Assembly: GCA_013139755.1 (NCBI GenBank)
Contig: WTAG01000162.1
Location: 1-6,234 of the forward strand
Length of the DNA: 6,234 nt
Direction: 5' to 3'
Origin: Methylomarinum sp.
GTDB lineage: Bacteria > Pseudomonadota > Gammaproteobacteria > Methylococcales > Methylomonadaceae
Position 1 is the stretch's first letter. The number at the start of each line of letters is the position of its first letter. Below the pieces are notes generated by a model. It was not told where the DNA came from. It made no database searches and saw only the letters and a list, made by a program, of their open reading frames with translations. Shown here in pieces: positions 1 through 6,143 of this stretch. The position numbers were made by a program, and so were the translations under genes.

Positions 1-1448
1 GTGCCAATCAATCTCCATGAAGGAGCCGCAGGATGTTTTAGCAATTCCAGTTTATAACCATTAGGTTTTATATAAATTTTCTCTGGTTGTAAACGGACAG
101 TAGAAACTTTATTATCCTTACTCCAGATTGATGACTCATTTGCCCAAGACAGTGTTTGTGCCATCACATCCATCTTTACATTTTGTGGTACGTAAATAAT
201 CTCAGGATATTGTTTATCTACAGCATAGCCTTCTGGCATAAGCTGCATTAAATCCCCATAGTTTTCAAGCATTTCCTTAAAACTATAACCAGCTTCTTTA
301 CCTGTTCCTCCTGCTCCATATTCATTACCATGAATTTGACAATGAAATGCTAATGCACCTCCAGCATGTTCTTCTTCTGCAAAACCATAAAGGTTGGCAG
401 CATAACCGATCTGGGTTTTAACTTCTTTTTTACAATAGCCAAAATAATTATCGGCCAATAAGGTAACAATAACCCCGCGCTCATCTCTGGCTGTTAATTT
501 AAAAGCCTGGCCATCATTATATAATTCATCAGAGTCACGCCAACACATGCCATCATGACGTTGTCGTTCTGTTGCATCATCCCAATGTGGCAAACCCACA
601 TATTTTTTAGTTAATTTGACTAAATGTGGAGCTAAAATCACACAACCACTATGGCCTGTCCAGTGTTCTACATCTAAAGCTGCATCAAATTCAGGCAACG
701 CAGGATTTCCACCATTTCCAAAAATAGTTTCAACAAAATCCAGATTACTGACCAAGGTTCCGGGGGCAAAAAAACGTATTTCCATACTTTTTTCTTCTGC
801 AACCCCAGGGATTTCAGGACATACTGTTGGCCTTAACAACAGAGAACAAAACATATTAGCTGTTGTTTCTTCATTCGCAGTATAGGGCAATACCATTAAA
901 TCTTTCGGTGGATTTAAGGCATGCATTAACATGGCAGCATAAGTTTGCTTAGGCACTTCTTTTTTATCGCCAGGTACGGGTAAACCACCTGCTGCAATAT
1001 GAAATGAACCTTTGGTCGTTCTTCGATCATTTGCAGGGTTATGCAACACGCCTTGTTTTACTTTGTAACTGGAAACACAGTCAGAGTGAAATTCATTTTG
1101 TCCTACAGGTAAGGATAATTCTCTGGCTATTCCATGCCTATCTAACTCAAAGGTCATAATAGGTAAAGTAGGGATATTTTCTAGATTAAGATCAGCTAAA
1201 TAGCTGTTTAAAAAATCTTGGATTCGTTGATCTGCGGGGTAATGATGTGAAACTAATTGACGATTTTTTTCTACAAAGCTACGCAACATATCATCTGCCG
1301 TGGCCATAAATTCAATTGGCTCACCCTTTAAGCAGGTGGGTTGACCACAAGAAGCCAGTTTAAGATTTATGTACAAATGTAAATTCTGATGCAATAAAAC
1401 CGGGTCTTGTTCTGATCTATTTAAACCCAGGGCTTGAGAAAAATCCAC
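1..1448 (-). CDS. Unrecognised large conserved-looking protein, N-terminal 482 residues (gene truncated by window edge)
   Basis: The reverse strand is open without a stop from a GTG at 1448 down to base 1, giving 482 full codons. The start is GTG because an in-frame TAG lies at 1454-1452 and a GGAG Shine-Dalgarno sequence (1459-1456) sits 7 nt upstream. The protein begins MDFSQALGLN. No signal peptide or membrane segment is visible, so it is probably cytoplasmic. It has motif-like stretches typical of a conserved enzyme: CGQPTC (34-39), LPVGQNEFHSDCVSSY (113-128), NPANDRRTTKGSFH (137-150), APGTLVSNLDFVE (228-240), DVEHWTGHSGC (259-269), DATERQRHDGMCW (291-303) and DNYFGYCKKEVKTQIGY (333-349). 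Scattered Cys and His residues (C34, C39, C124, C269, C302, C339, C370) could bind metal, but no standard zinc motif is evident. I cannot name the family or function. That it is a real gene is near certain from the length, frame integrity and ribosome binding site. Confidence 0.9.
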   Translation of the reverse strand, partial: MDFSQALGLNRSEQDPVLLHQNLHLYINLKLASCGQPTCLKGEPIEFMATADDMLRSFVEKNRQLVSHHYPADQRIQDFLNSYLADLNLENIPTLPIMTFELDRHGIARELSLPVGQNEFHSDCVSSYKVKQGVLHNPANDRRTTKGSFHIAAGGLPVPGDKKEVPKQTYAAMLMHALNPPKDLMVLPYTANEETTANMFCSLLLRPTVCPEIPGVAEEKSMEIRFFAPGTLVSNLDFVETIFGNGGNPALPEFDAALDVEHWTGHSGCVILAPHLVKLTKKYVGLPHWDDATERQRHDGMCWRDSDELYNDGQAFKLTARDERGVIVTLLADNYFGYCKKEVKTQIGYAANLYGFAEEEHAGGALAFHCQIHGNEYGAGGTGKEAGYSFKEMLENYGDLMQLMPEGYAVDKQYPEIIYVPQNVKMDVMAQTLSWANESSIWSKDNKVSTVRLQPEKIYIKPNGYKLELLKHPAAPSWRLIG

Positions 1449-1455
1449 AATCTAT

Positions 1456-1460
1456 CTCCA
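1456..1460 (-). promoter_or_regulatory. Shine-Dalgarno sequence that fixes a GTG start
   Basis: Read on the minus strand, TGGAG precedes the GTG at 1448 by 7 nt. The in-frame codon at 1454-1452 is TAG, so no longer reading is possible. A TTG at 1450-1448 is in another frame and soon meets a stop. Together these identify GTG as the initiation codon of the left-edge gene. Confidence 0.7.
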
Positions 1461-1529
1461 CGCAAACCTTAACGGATGCAATATATTTAATTAGGAACCC
1501 TATTCATACCAAGGGTAAGCGATCCAACT

Positions 1530-1565
1530 CTATAAATAAATTATAGGGCTATGCAATATAGCATA
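1530..1565. promoter_or_regulatory. Two adjacent small dyads, possible operator or leader hairpins
   Basis: CTATAA-ATAAA-TTATAG (1530-1546) is a perfect 6-bp inverted repeat. It is followed at once by TATGC-AATATA-GCATA (1550-1565), which can alternatively pair as GCTAT-GCAAT-ATAGC. They lie about 80-115 bp upstream of the minus-strand GTG, where a regulator could bind. The region is AT-rich and such dyads arise by chance, so a regulatory role is only an inference. Confidence 0.25.
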
Positions 1566-1710
1566 ACAGCCTGATTTTGACACCGCGCAAATACGTACAT
1601 AAGAGCTGTGGAATCATTCAGACTTAACCGCTATGGACTAAAAGTCGCTATGGTTGTTGACTCAACTTGTCACATTAACAAGGACATTTAACACCGAGAA
1701 TAAGAAAAGC

Positions 1711-1769
1711 ACAGAGGGCGCAGTGAAAAGAAATCAATCGTGACTCTATCTCTTCTCTGTGCCCTCTGT
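1711..1769. repeat. Long imperfect hairpin of the 'cacagagggcacagag' type, candidate dispersed palindromic repeat
   Basis: The left arm begins ACAGAGGGCGCAGTGA (1711-1726). The right arm ends TCTCTGTGCCCTCTGT (1754-1769), whose reverse complement is ACAGAGGGCACAGAGA, so 14 of 16 positions match. The A-rich/T-rich flanks of the arms extend the pairing, with a loop of about 20 nt or less. Similar palindromic units occur as dispersed intergenic repeats in many bacterial genomes; that this copy belongs to such a family is inference, since only one copy is in the window. It carries no U-tract and is not a classic terminator. It ends two bases before recognisable GGDEF homology begins, so it may mark the breakpoint that removed the 5' part of that gene. 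Confidence 0.55.
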
Positions 1770-1771
1770 CT

Positions 1772-2377
1772 ATTGCTCTAGCCGAAGCCAAACGCAATGA
1801 CAGCAAACTGGCTATCATGTTTCTTGACCTGAACGGATTCAAGGATATCATCGACAGCCTAGGACACGATGCAGGAGACCAATTACTAAAAACGATTGGT
1901 AAACGTCTGGCAGATCAGATATTGAGAGGCGCAGATTTTGTTGCCCGCTTTAGCGGTGATGAATTTTGCATGATTATTGAGTGCAAAAAGCATGATTTAC
2001 AGCCTGAGCATCTTGCCCTATTCCCTGATGATGACGACAGCTCAGAATCCCTGTTGCAATGTACGGTCAATGTTATGTATGCCGTAAAGAATCAGGCAAA
2101 CACCGCTACGCTTTTTTTACAACGCGGACATGACTTGCCAAGCCGATTACAGGTTAAACCTGGAAAACCACCTCCAAAAAGCGGTTGAACAAGGTTATTT
2201 TTCGAGAGGGTTACACCACCAGATAAATTTATACCTGTGGCGGAAAAGATAGCTTTAATCTCGGCCATCGGCGAATGGGTGTTAAAAACAGCTTGCCAGC
2301 AGTTTATGGAATGGAAAAAAGCTGATGTATCTATTAACCATATTGCGGTTAATATTTCCGGCTCCCGAGTCATATAA
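1772..2377 (+). pseudogene. Eroded GGDEF-EAL (diguanylate cyclase/phosphodiesterase) gene remnant
   Basis: An intact relative would make or degrade cyclic-di-GMP. Homology starts at about 1772 (IALAEAKRNDSKLAIMFLDLNGFKD), inside the GGDEF domain, with no start codon or ribosome binding site fitting a full gene. It keeps the DxLGHDAGD region, an RxxD inhibitory-site motif (RGAD) and the signature as SGDEF (1952-1966). After MIIE, roughly 25-30 residues normally found are missing before LALFPDDDDSSESLLQ. An apparent 1-base loss near 2095 shifts the frame (GKHRYAFFTT is readable from 2096), and an apparent 2-base gain near 2122-2127 shifts it again (MTCQADYRLNLENHLQKAVEQGYF from 2130). The segment that should carry the EAL motif is then absent, and the text resumes at 2222 (DKFIPVAEK through AVNISGS), before ending in a TAA at 2375. 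Longest intact frame is 1817-2188, 123 codons. Clearly non-functional as an enzyme. Confidence 0.88.
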
Positions 2378-2502
2378 AGAATACAAGTCCCCCTCTAAAT
2401 AATCGAGACTGAAATCAAACTATACTTCGCGCGGTTACGGATGCGGAATTTATAGCTCTTTGATTGCTCTCGTAGCAACACAATTTTATTTGCTATCTTT
2501 GT

Positions 2503-2528
2503 AAAAAGGTCTTTGTTCATGAAGACCT
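2503..2528 (-). terminator. Candidate intrinsic terminator for the SMR transporter gene
   Basis: On the minus strand the sequence reads AGGTCTT, an 8-nt loop, AAGACCT, then a T run (TTTT at 2506-2503 following the final T of the stem). The perfect 7-bp stem plus T-tract is oriented to stop transcripts coming from the minus-strand SMR gene, whose stop codon is about 97 nt upstream. The stem has only three G-C pairs, so strength would be modest. In the plus direction no T-tract follows the stem. Confidence 0.5.
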
Positions 2529-2576
2529 AGTTTCAGCTGAGAAAGATTCAAATAGCCAGCCCCTCCTTTTTCTATC

Positions 2577-2608
2577 ATGACCTTACCCCAACAGGGATTG
2601 CAGGTCAT
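2577..2608. repeat. Inverted repeat immediately 3' of the SMR gene
   Basis: ATGACCT (2577-2583) and AGGTCAT (2602-2608) are perfect 7-bp arms. The intervening sequence can add an inner CCC/GGG stem around a short loop, separated by internal bulges. It begins 17 bp past the SMR stop codon in the minus direction. No T-tract follows on either strand, so it is not a standard terminator; a 3'-end RNA-stabilising hairpin or a protein-binding dyad are alternatives. Confidence 0.4.
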
Positions 2609-2624
2609 CAGAAAACAATATATT

Positions 2625-2945
2625 TCATTCTACATGTGTCAATTTAAGGCCAATAATGCCTAGAACAATCAAACTAATTGATACTAGCCTAAACCACTCT
2701 ATCGACTCTTTAAAAAGAAATATACTCAAAATGGCAACGCCCACTGCGCCCATACCTGTCCAGATTGCATAAGCTGTACCTAAGGGTAATGTTTTTATAG
2801 CCAACATTAACAAATAAAAACTAGCCCCTCCGGAAATCATGGTAATAATGCTTGGATACAATTTTGTAAAACCAACATTATATTTAAGACTTAAAGCAAA
2901 AATAATTTCCGAGAAACCCGCTGCAAACAACCACAACCACCCCAT
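2625..2945 (-). CDS. sugE: SMR-family transporter, SugE/Gdx-type (probable guanidinium or small-cation exporter)
   Basis: This 106-residue inner-membrane protein has the length and four-helix layout of the SMR family (helices near 3-21, 31-50, 57-78 and 84-101), which works as a dual-topology dimer exchanging cations for protons. The key proton/substrate glutamate is E13. The GTAYAIWTGMGAVG block (56-69) and terminal GIIGLKL (96-102) are characteristic of the SugE/Gdx branch, as are G10, A60 and K101; EmrE/Qac-type members differ at these places. Position 16, usually Trp in Gdx proteins (EVVWA), is Phe here (EIIFA), which could alter substrate choice. AGGAGA (2956-2951) lies 5 nt before the ATG, a strong ribosome binding site. 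The gene stands alone, divergent from the YcgR-like gene. I looked for the paired ACGR-loop hairpins of a mini-ykkC guanidine riboswitch upstream and saw none. Membership in SMR is near certain; guanidinium as substrate is inferred. Confidence 0.9.
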   Translation of the reverse strand: MGWLWLFAAGFSEIIFALSLKYNVGFTKLYPSIITMISGGASFYLLMLAIKTLPLGTAYAIWTGMGAVGVAILSIFLFKESIEWFRLVSISLIVLGIIGLKLTHVE

Positions 2946-2973
2946 CTAACTCTCCTAATTTTGGAACTGAAGC

Positions 2974-2988
2974 AATAAGCCCCTTATT
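2974..2988. promoter_or_regulatory. Perfect dyad in the divergent SMR/ycgR promoter region
   Basis: AATAAG-CCC-CTTATT is a perfect 6-bp inverted repeat with a 3-nt centre. It lies 28 nt upstream of the SMR start codon and 67 nt upstream of the ycgR-like start. It could be an operator, or a small hairpin in the SMR leader. The surrounding 110 bp is AT-rich, and I could not assign convincing -35/-10 pairs on either strand. Confidence 0.3.
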
Positions 2989-3055
2989 CCCTTGATGCAT
3001 AAAAAAGCGTTTTATTCTACAATACAAACTTTCAATCTGATAATAAACTCACTCT

Positions 3056-3796
3056 ATGGATGACATTGCCAAGTACCTGATCAAAAGTCCAAAACAGGTT
3101 CTTTCATATCTAAATATGTTATCAGCAGAAAGATGTTTAATTTCGGCCGCTTTTGGCGAAGATGAAAAAGATACTTTTTTAACCGTTATCATGGACATTG
3201 ATGAAAAGAAACAAACCCTTACTATTGATTGCGGTCCTAAAGAATATTTAAACAAAAAGCTATTAAACAGTGCGGTAATTAAATTTGCGGCAGAATATAA
3301 AGGTATAAAAGTTCTATTTGAAGGCAGAGATGTTAAAAAAGCAGGTAAAATCGGTCAACCCGCCTTTACAATACGTTTACCAAAGTCCATTTACTGGATA
3401 CAAAGAAGGCGGTTTTACCGAGTAAAATCACCCATGTCCAAACAAAGCTTTTGTCTAATACATTCTATTGATCCTGAAACCAACATTGATACATCAATGA
3501 GTGTAGATATTTATGACCTTAGCGCCAATGGATTTTCTATTATCAATGAGTCGTCCGAATATTCAGATCTCTTGACGCCTCCCGCAACATTTGAAAACTG
3601 TGAACTGTCACTTGATAATGAAGCGGGACTACCTGTTTCCATTGAAATACGTAACAAATTCCCCTTAAATCCTCTCAGACCTGAAAAATCTGAGCGAATC
3701 GGTTGCCGCATCACAAATCTCACTCCTCGCGTTGAATCAACAATTCTTAGGTATATGCAAAATATAGAACGAGAGATAAAACAAAAAGAAAAATAA
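3056..3796 (+). CDS. ycgR: YcgR-like cyclic-di-GMP receptor with PilZ domain
   Basis: The 246 residues match the length (about 244) and two-domain plan of YcgR: an N-terminal YcgR domain (about 5-112) and a C-terminal PilZ domain (about 114-240). The PilZ c-di-GMP-binding signature is complete. The RxxxR element lies in WIQRRRFYRV (R118 and R122), and the D/NxSxxG element is D154-L-S156-A-N-G159. The protein ends in a charged helix (VESTILRYMQNIEREIKQKEK, 227-246), as in E. coli YcgR. In enterobacteria YcgR bound to c-di-GMP acts as a brake on the flagellar motor. No flagellar gene is in view, so that exact role here is inferred. An in-frame TAA at 3044-3046 makes ATG 3056 the only start able to keep the N-domain, yet no Shine-Dalgarno sequence precedes it, suggesting weak or leaderless initiation. 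The gene to xseA is a 90-bp gap with no terminator that I can see. Confidence 0.9.
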   Translation: MDDIAKYLIKSPKQVLSYLNMLSAERCLISAAFGEDEKDTFLTVIMDIDEKKQTLTIDCGPKEYLNKKLLNSAVIKFAAEYKGIKVLFEGRDVKKAGKIGQPAFTIRLPKSIYWIQRRRFYRVKSPMSKQSFCLIHSIDPETNIDTSMSVDIYDLSANGFSIINESSEYSDLLTPPATFENCELSLDNEAGLPVSIEIRNKFPLNPLRPEKSERIGCRITNLTPRVESTILRYMQNIEREIKQKEK

Positions 3797-3886
3797 AATC
3801 AATGCATAGACTGAGAATATATTTAGCTTTGCCCCAATAACTAAAGCAACTACTTACGCTACGAGCTAGAAAGAAACAGGTAATTC

Positions 3887-5248
3887 ATGGACATTTTTAA
3901 TGCCAACCCTTCAGAAAAAAGAATTTACAGTGTTTCCGACCTCAACAGAGAAGCAAAAAACCTCTTAACTAATTATTTTGCCTACATTCAAGTTGAAGGT
4001 GAGATATCAAACTTAAGCACCCCCTCCTCAGGCCATATTTATTTCTCTCTCAAAGATAAAAAAGCCCAAATCCGTTGCGCTATGTTTAAATCGCAACAAC
4101 GACGATTGGCATTTAAACCTGAAAATGGCAAACAAGTCATTGTTTCTGCTCAGGTTAGTTTATATGAAGCCCGAGGTGACTATCAGCTAATTGCTGACAA
4201 GATGCAAGAAGCGGGTGCAGGGGATTTACAAATCGCCTTTGAGAAATTAAAAAGCAAGTTGCAAAATGAAGGGCTATTCGACCCAGACTTAAAACAAAAC
4301 ATTCCAGAAATACCCCATCAAATAGGTGTTGTCACCTCTCCAACTGGGGCGGCTATACACGACATACTAAGCGTTTTAAGCAGACGATTCCCTGCTATTC
4401 CCGTAATCATTTACCCTACCGCAGTGCAAGGTGATTCGGCCAAGCTAGAAATATGTAAAGCCTTAAAAACCGCCAATCAAAAAAAACAAGTTGATGTTAT
4501 ATTGCTAGCGCGTGGCGGTGGCTCTATAGAAGACTTATGGTCTTTTAATGAAGAAGCTGTTGCCAGAGCAATTGCCAACAGCAGCATCCCAATCATTTCC
4601 GGCATAGGTCATGAAGTTGATTTTACTATTGCTGATTTTGTGGCTGATTTACGTGCCCCTACACCGTCAGCTGCCGCCGAAAATTGCGTGCCCAACCAAC
4701 AATCCTGGTTATCCAGGTTTCAAACGATTGAACAACAATTAAATCGCTTAATTCAAGGCAAGTTATCGCAACAGCAACAATCTATAAACTGGTTACTTAA
4801 GAGACTACAACAGCAGCACCCTGGACAACAACTTCAGCGACACGCACAAACATTAGATAACTTAGAATTACGACTTATCAGGGCAATACAGTCTAAAATA
4901 AAGCATCAGAAAAACCAGCTAGAAAATAAAAATAACGTATTGCATCAGCATAGCCCTGCCAACAAAATCATCCATTATCAACAGCAACAACAGTATTTAA
5001 GCAACCGATTAAAGTTAGCCATTAATAGAAAGCTTGAATCATCACAAAGAGAATATCAGACTCTTGCCCAGACACTTAATGCTGTTAGCCCTTTAGCAAC
5101 ATTAGAAAGAGGTTACGCTATCGTAAGCGATCCAAAGACATCAGCAGTGATAAGTAGCAGCCAACAACTAGCAATTGGTGATACAGTTAAAACCCGCTTA
5201 GCGCATGGTCATCTAATCAGTCAGATCAAGGACATTCAACATGAATAA
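3887..5248 (+). CDS. xseA: Exonuclease VII large subunit XseA
   Basis: XseA is the catalytic subunit of exonuclease VII, a cytoplasmic nuclease that with several XseB subunits degrades single-stranded DNA from both ends during repair and recombination. At 453 residues it matches E. coli XseA (456). Domain order is complete: an N-terminal OB fold (about 10-110; SVSDLNREAKNLL, IQVEGEISNLSTPSSGHIYFSLKD), the catalytic domain (about 125-320), a Gln-rich coiled-coil region (about 275-395), and a C-terminal segment with SPLATLERGYAIV (401-413). Conserved catalytic-domain motifs are all present: GVVTSPTGAAIHD (147-159), LLARGGGSIEDLWSFNEE (206-223) and SGIGHEVDFTIADFVADLRAPTPSAAAE (238-265), with D159, R209, H242 and D245 as likely active-site residues. 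AGG at 3878-3880 is 6 nt before the ATG. Its TAA overlaps the start of the next gene by 8 bp. The small subunit gene xseB is not here. Identification is essentially certain. Confidence 0.98.
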   Translation: MDIFNANPSEKRIYSVSDLNREAKNLLTNYFAYIQVEGEISNLSTPSSGHIYFSLKDKKAQIRCAMFKSQQRRLAFKPENGKQVIVSAQVSLYEARGDYQLIADKMQEAGAGDLQIAFEKLKSKLQNEGLFDPDLKQNIPEIPHQIGVVTSPTGAAIHDILSVLSRRFPAIPVIIYPTAVQGDSAKLEICKALKTANQKKQVDVILLARGGGSIEDLWSFNEEAVARAIANSSIPIISGIGHEVDFTIADFVADLRAPTPSAAAENCVPNQQSWLSRFQTIEQQLNRLIQGKLSQQQQSINWLLKRLQQQHPGQQLQRHAQTLDNLELRLIRAIQSKIKHQKNQLENKNNVLHQHSPANKIIHYQQQQQYLSNRLKLAINRKLESSQREYQTLAQTLNAVSPLATLERGYAIVSDPKTSAVISSSQQLAIGDTVKTRLAHGHLISQIKDIQHE

Positions 5249-6098
5249 AAAAATAAACTTTCTATTACTTTGCTTGTTGTTTTTCCCTATTTTGGGTCTG
5301 GCTAACAAACTTCCTGATCAATTGACTGTTCCTGGTGGCATCATAATATTACCGGTAGCCACAATTGATCAGCCTGCGCCCCAAGTCTTTTTTTATGGCA
5401 ATCGTGTCGTGGTAACTGCAAATAAAACGCATTGGATGGCCTTAATTGGCATTCCTTTATCTGCCAAGGCAGGTGATCATCAAATCACCATCAAAACCGC
5501 TAGCAATACCCAGCAACAAAGCTTTAACATTACCGACAAAAACTATCCTGCTCAATATCTCACCATCACTAAGAAACGTATGGTGACCGGTTTTACTAAG
5601 GCCGACCTAGAAAAAATAAATGCTGATAAAATTGCCATGGCCAAGGCTAAAGCAATTTGGGTTGAAAGAGAGATTGACGCTGATTTTATCGCACCTGTTG
5701 AAGGTCGACTCAGCAGCTTATTTGGTCTAAAACGCTTCTTTAATGATATTCCTAAACGCCCCCATAGCGGTTTGGACATAGCAGCCCCAACAGGCACACC
5801 GATTCTGGCGCCTTCCTCGGCAACAGTCATCGACACGGGAAGCTATTACTTTAATGGCAATACTGTATTCTTAGATCATGGTCAAGGTTTACTCAGTGCT
5901 TATCTACACATGAACTCAATCAGCGTAAAGCCAGGGCAAACAGTTAAACAAGGTGAGCCTCTAGGCACGGTCGGTGAAACAGGTCGTGTCACTGGCCCTC
6001 ACCTACATTGGATTGTTTATTTGAACAAAGTGCCCGTAGATCCAGCATTGTTTATTGCCAAAGATATACCTAGGCTTGATGCCAGGAACAATAAATAA
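5241..6098 (+). CDS. Secreted M23-family (LytM-type) metallopeptidase
   Basis: This is a 285-residue exported protein of the zinc endopeptidase family that cleaves peptidoglycan cross-link peptides. An N-terminal Sec signal peptide is clear (MNKK, hydrophobic core 6-20, probable cleavage after LGLA at about residue 21), so it should act in the periplasm. Residues about 25-110 form a beta-rich N-terminal domain resembling that found ahead of the peptidase in some family members. A charged linker helix follows (about 118-145), then the M23 domain (about 150-272). All metal and catalytic residues are visible: H175 and D179 in HSGLD, H223 in YLHM, and H254-L-H256 in GPHLHW. It is therefore predicted to be active rather than an EnvC/NlpD-like degenerate activator. 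The ATG lies inside the end of xseA (8-bp overlap), with AAGGA at 5228-5232, 8 nt upstream, indicating co-transcription and possible translational coupling. The exact bond cleaved and physiological role are not evident. Confidence 0.93.
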   Translation: MNKKINFLLLCLLFFPILGLANKLPDQLTVPGGIIILPVATIDQPAPQVFFYGNRVVVTANKTHWMALIGIPLSAKAGDHQITIKTASNTQQQSFNITDKNYPAQYLTITKKRMVTGFTKADLEKINADKIAMAKAKAIWVEREIDADFIAPVEGRLSSLFGLKRFFNDIPKRPHSGLDIAAPTGTPILAPSSATVIDTGSYYFNGNTVFLDHGQGLLSAYLHMNSISVKPGQTVKQGEPLGTVGETGRVTGPHLHWIVYLNKVPVDPALFIAKDIPRLDARNNK

Positions 6099-6143
6099 CA
6101 CTGAAAAGCCAAGACAGGAAAGATACTTCTTGCCCATCACACC

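Larger units (their letters stand above)
1449..1771. other. Non-coding, dyad-rich gap between the left-edge gene and the GGDEF-EAL remnant
   Basis: I see no gene in these 323 bases. The part nearest 1448 should hold the promoter and 5' leader of the minus-strand gene. A weak candidate on that strand is TTGGTA, then 17 nt, then TAAATA, ending about 28 nt before the start codon; it is not convincing. The rest is crowded with short symmetrical elements: the dyads at 1530-1565, a directly repeated CGCTATGG (1629-1636 and 1646-1653), a GACT-AAA-AGTC hairpin between those copies (1636-1646), GTTGA-C-TCAAC (1656-1666), and the long hairpin at 1711-1769, which is listed separately. Confidence 0.5.

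Noticed and set aside
616..885. An 89-codon open frame on the plus strand
   Set aside because: It lies entirely antisense to the long, intact minus-strand gene at 1-1448, and its protein has no recognisable features.
1817..2188. Taking the 123-codon frame as a functional small GGDEF protein
   Set aside because: It lacks part of the domain, reads off-frame after about 2095 into a Pro/Lys-rich tail, and further family sequence continues downstream in other frames. It is a pseudogene fragment.
2092..2373. A 93-codon open frame on the minus strand
   Set aside because: It is antisense to the GGDEF-EAL remnant, whose plus-strand translation gives clear family sequence; the minus product is a shadow.
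2946..3055. A guanidine riboswitch (ykkC types) ahead of the SugE-like gene
   Set aside because: The leader is short and AT-rich, with no paired ACGR-loop hairpins or GC-rich conserved core visible by eye. Only the AATAAG/CTTATT dyad stands out.
3511..3723. Open frames antisense to the ycgR-like gene (also 3049-3255)
   Set aside because: Both are shadows of a complete PilZ protein on the plus strand and have no supporting ribosome binding site or family resemblance.
4780..5010. CAA/CAG-rich stretches in xseA considered as a possible repeat array
   Set aside because: They encode the Gln-rich coiled-coil region of XseA and are irregular; they are explained by the protein.
5552..5836. A 94-codon open frame on the minus strand
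   Set aside because: It is antisense to the M23 peptidase, whose active-site motifs and frame are intact.
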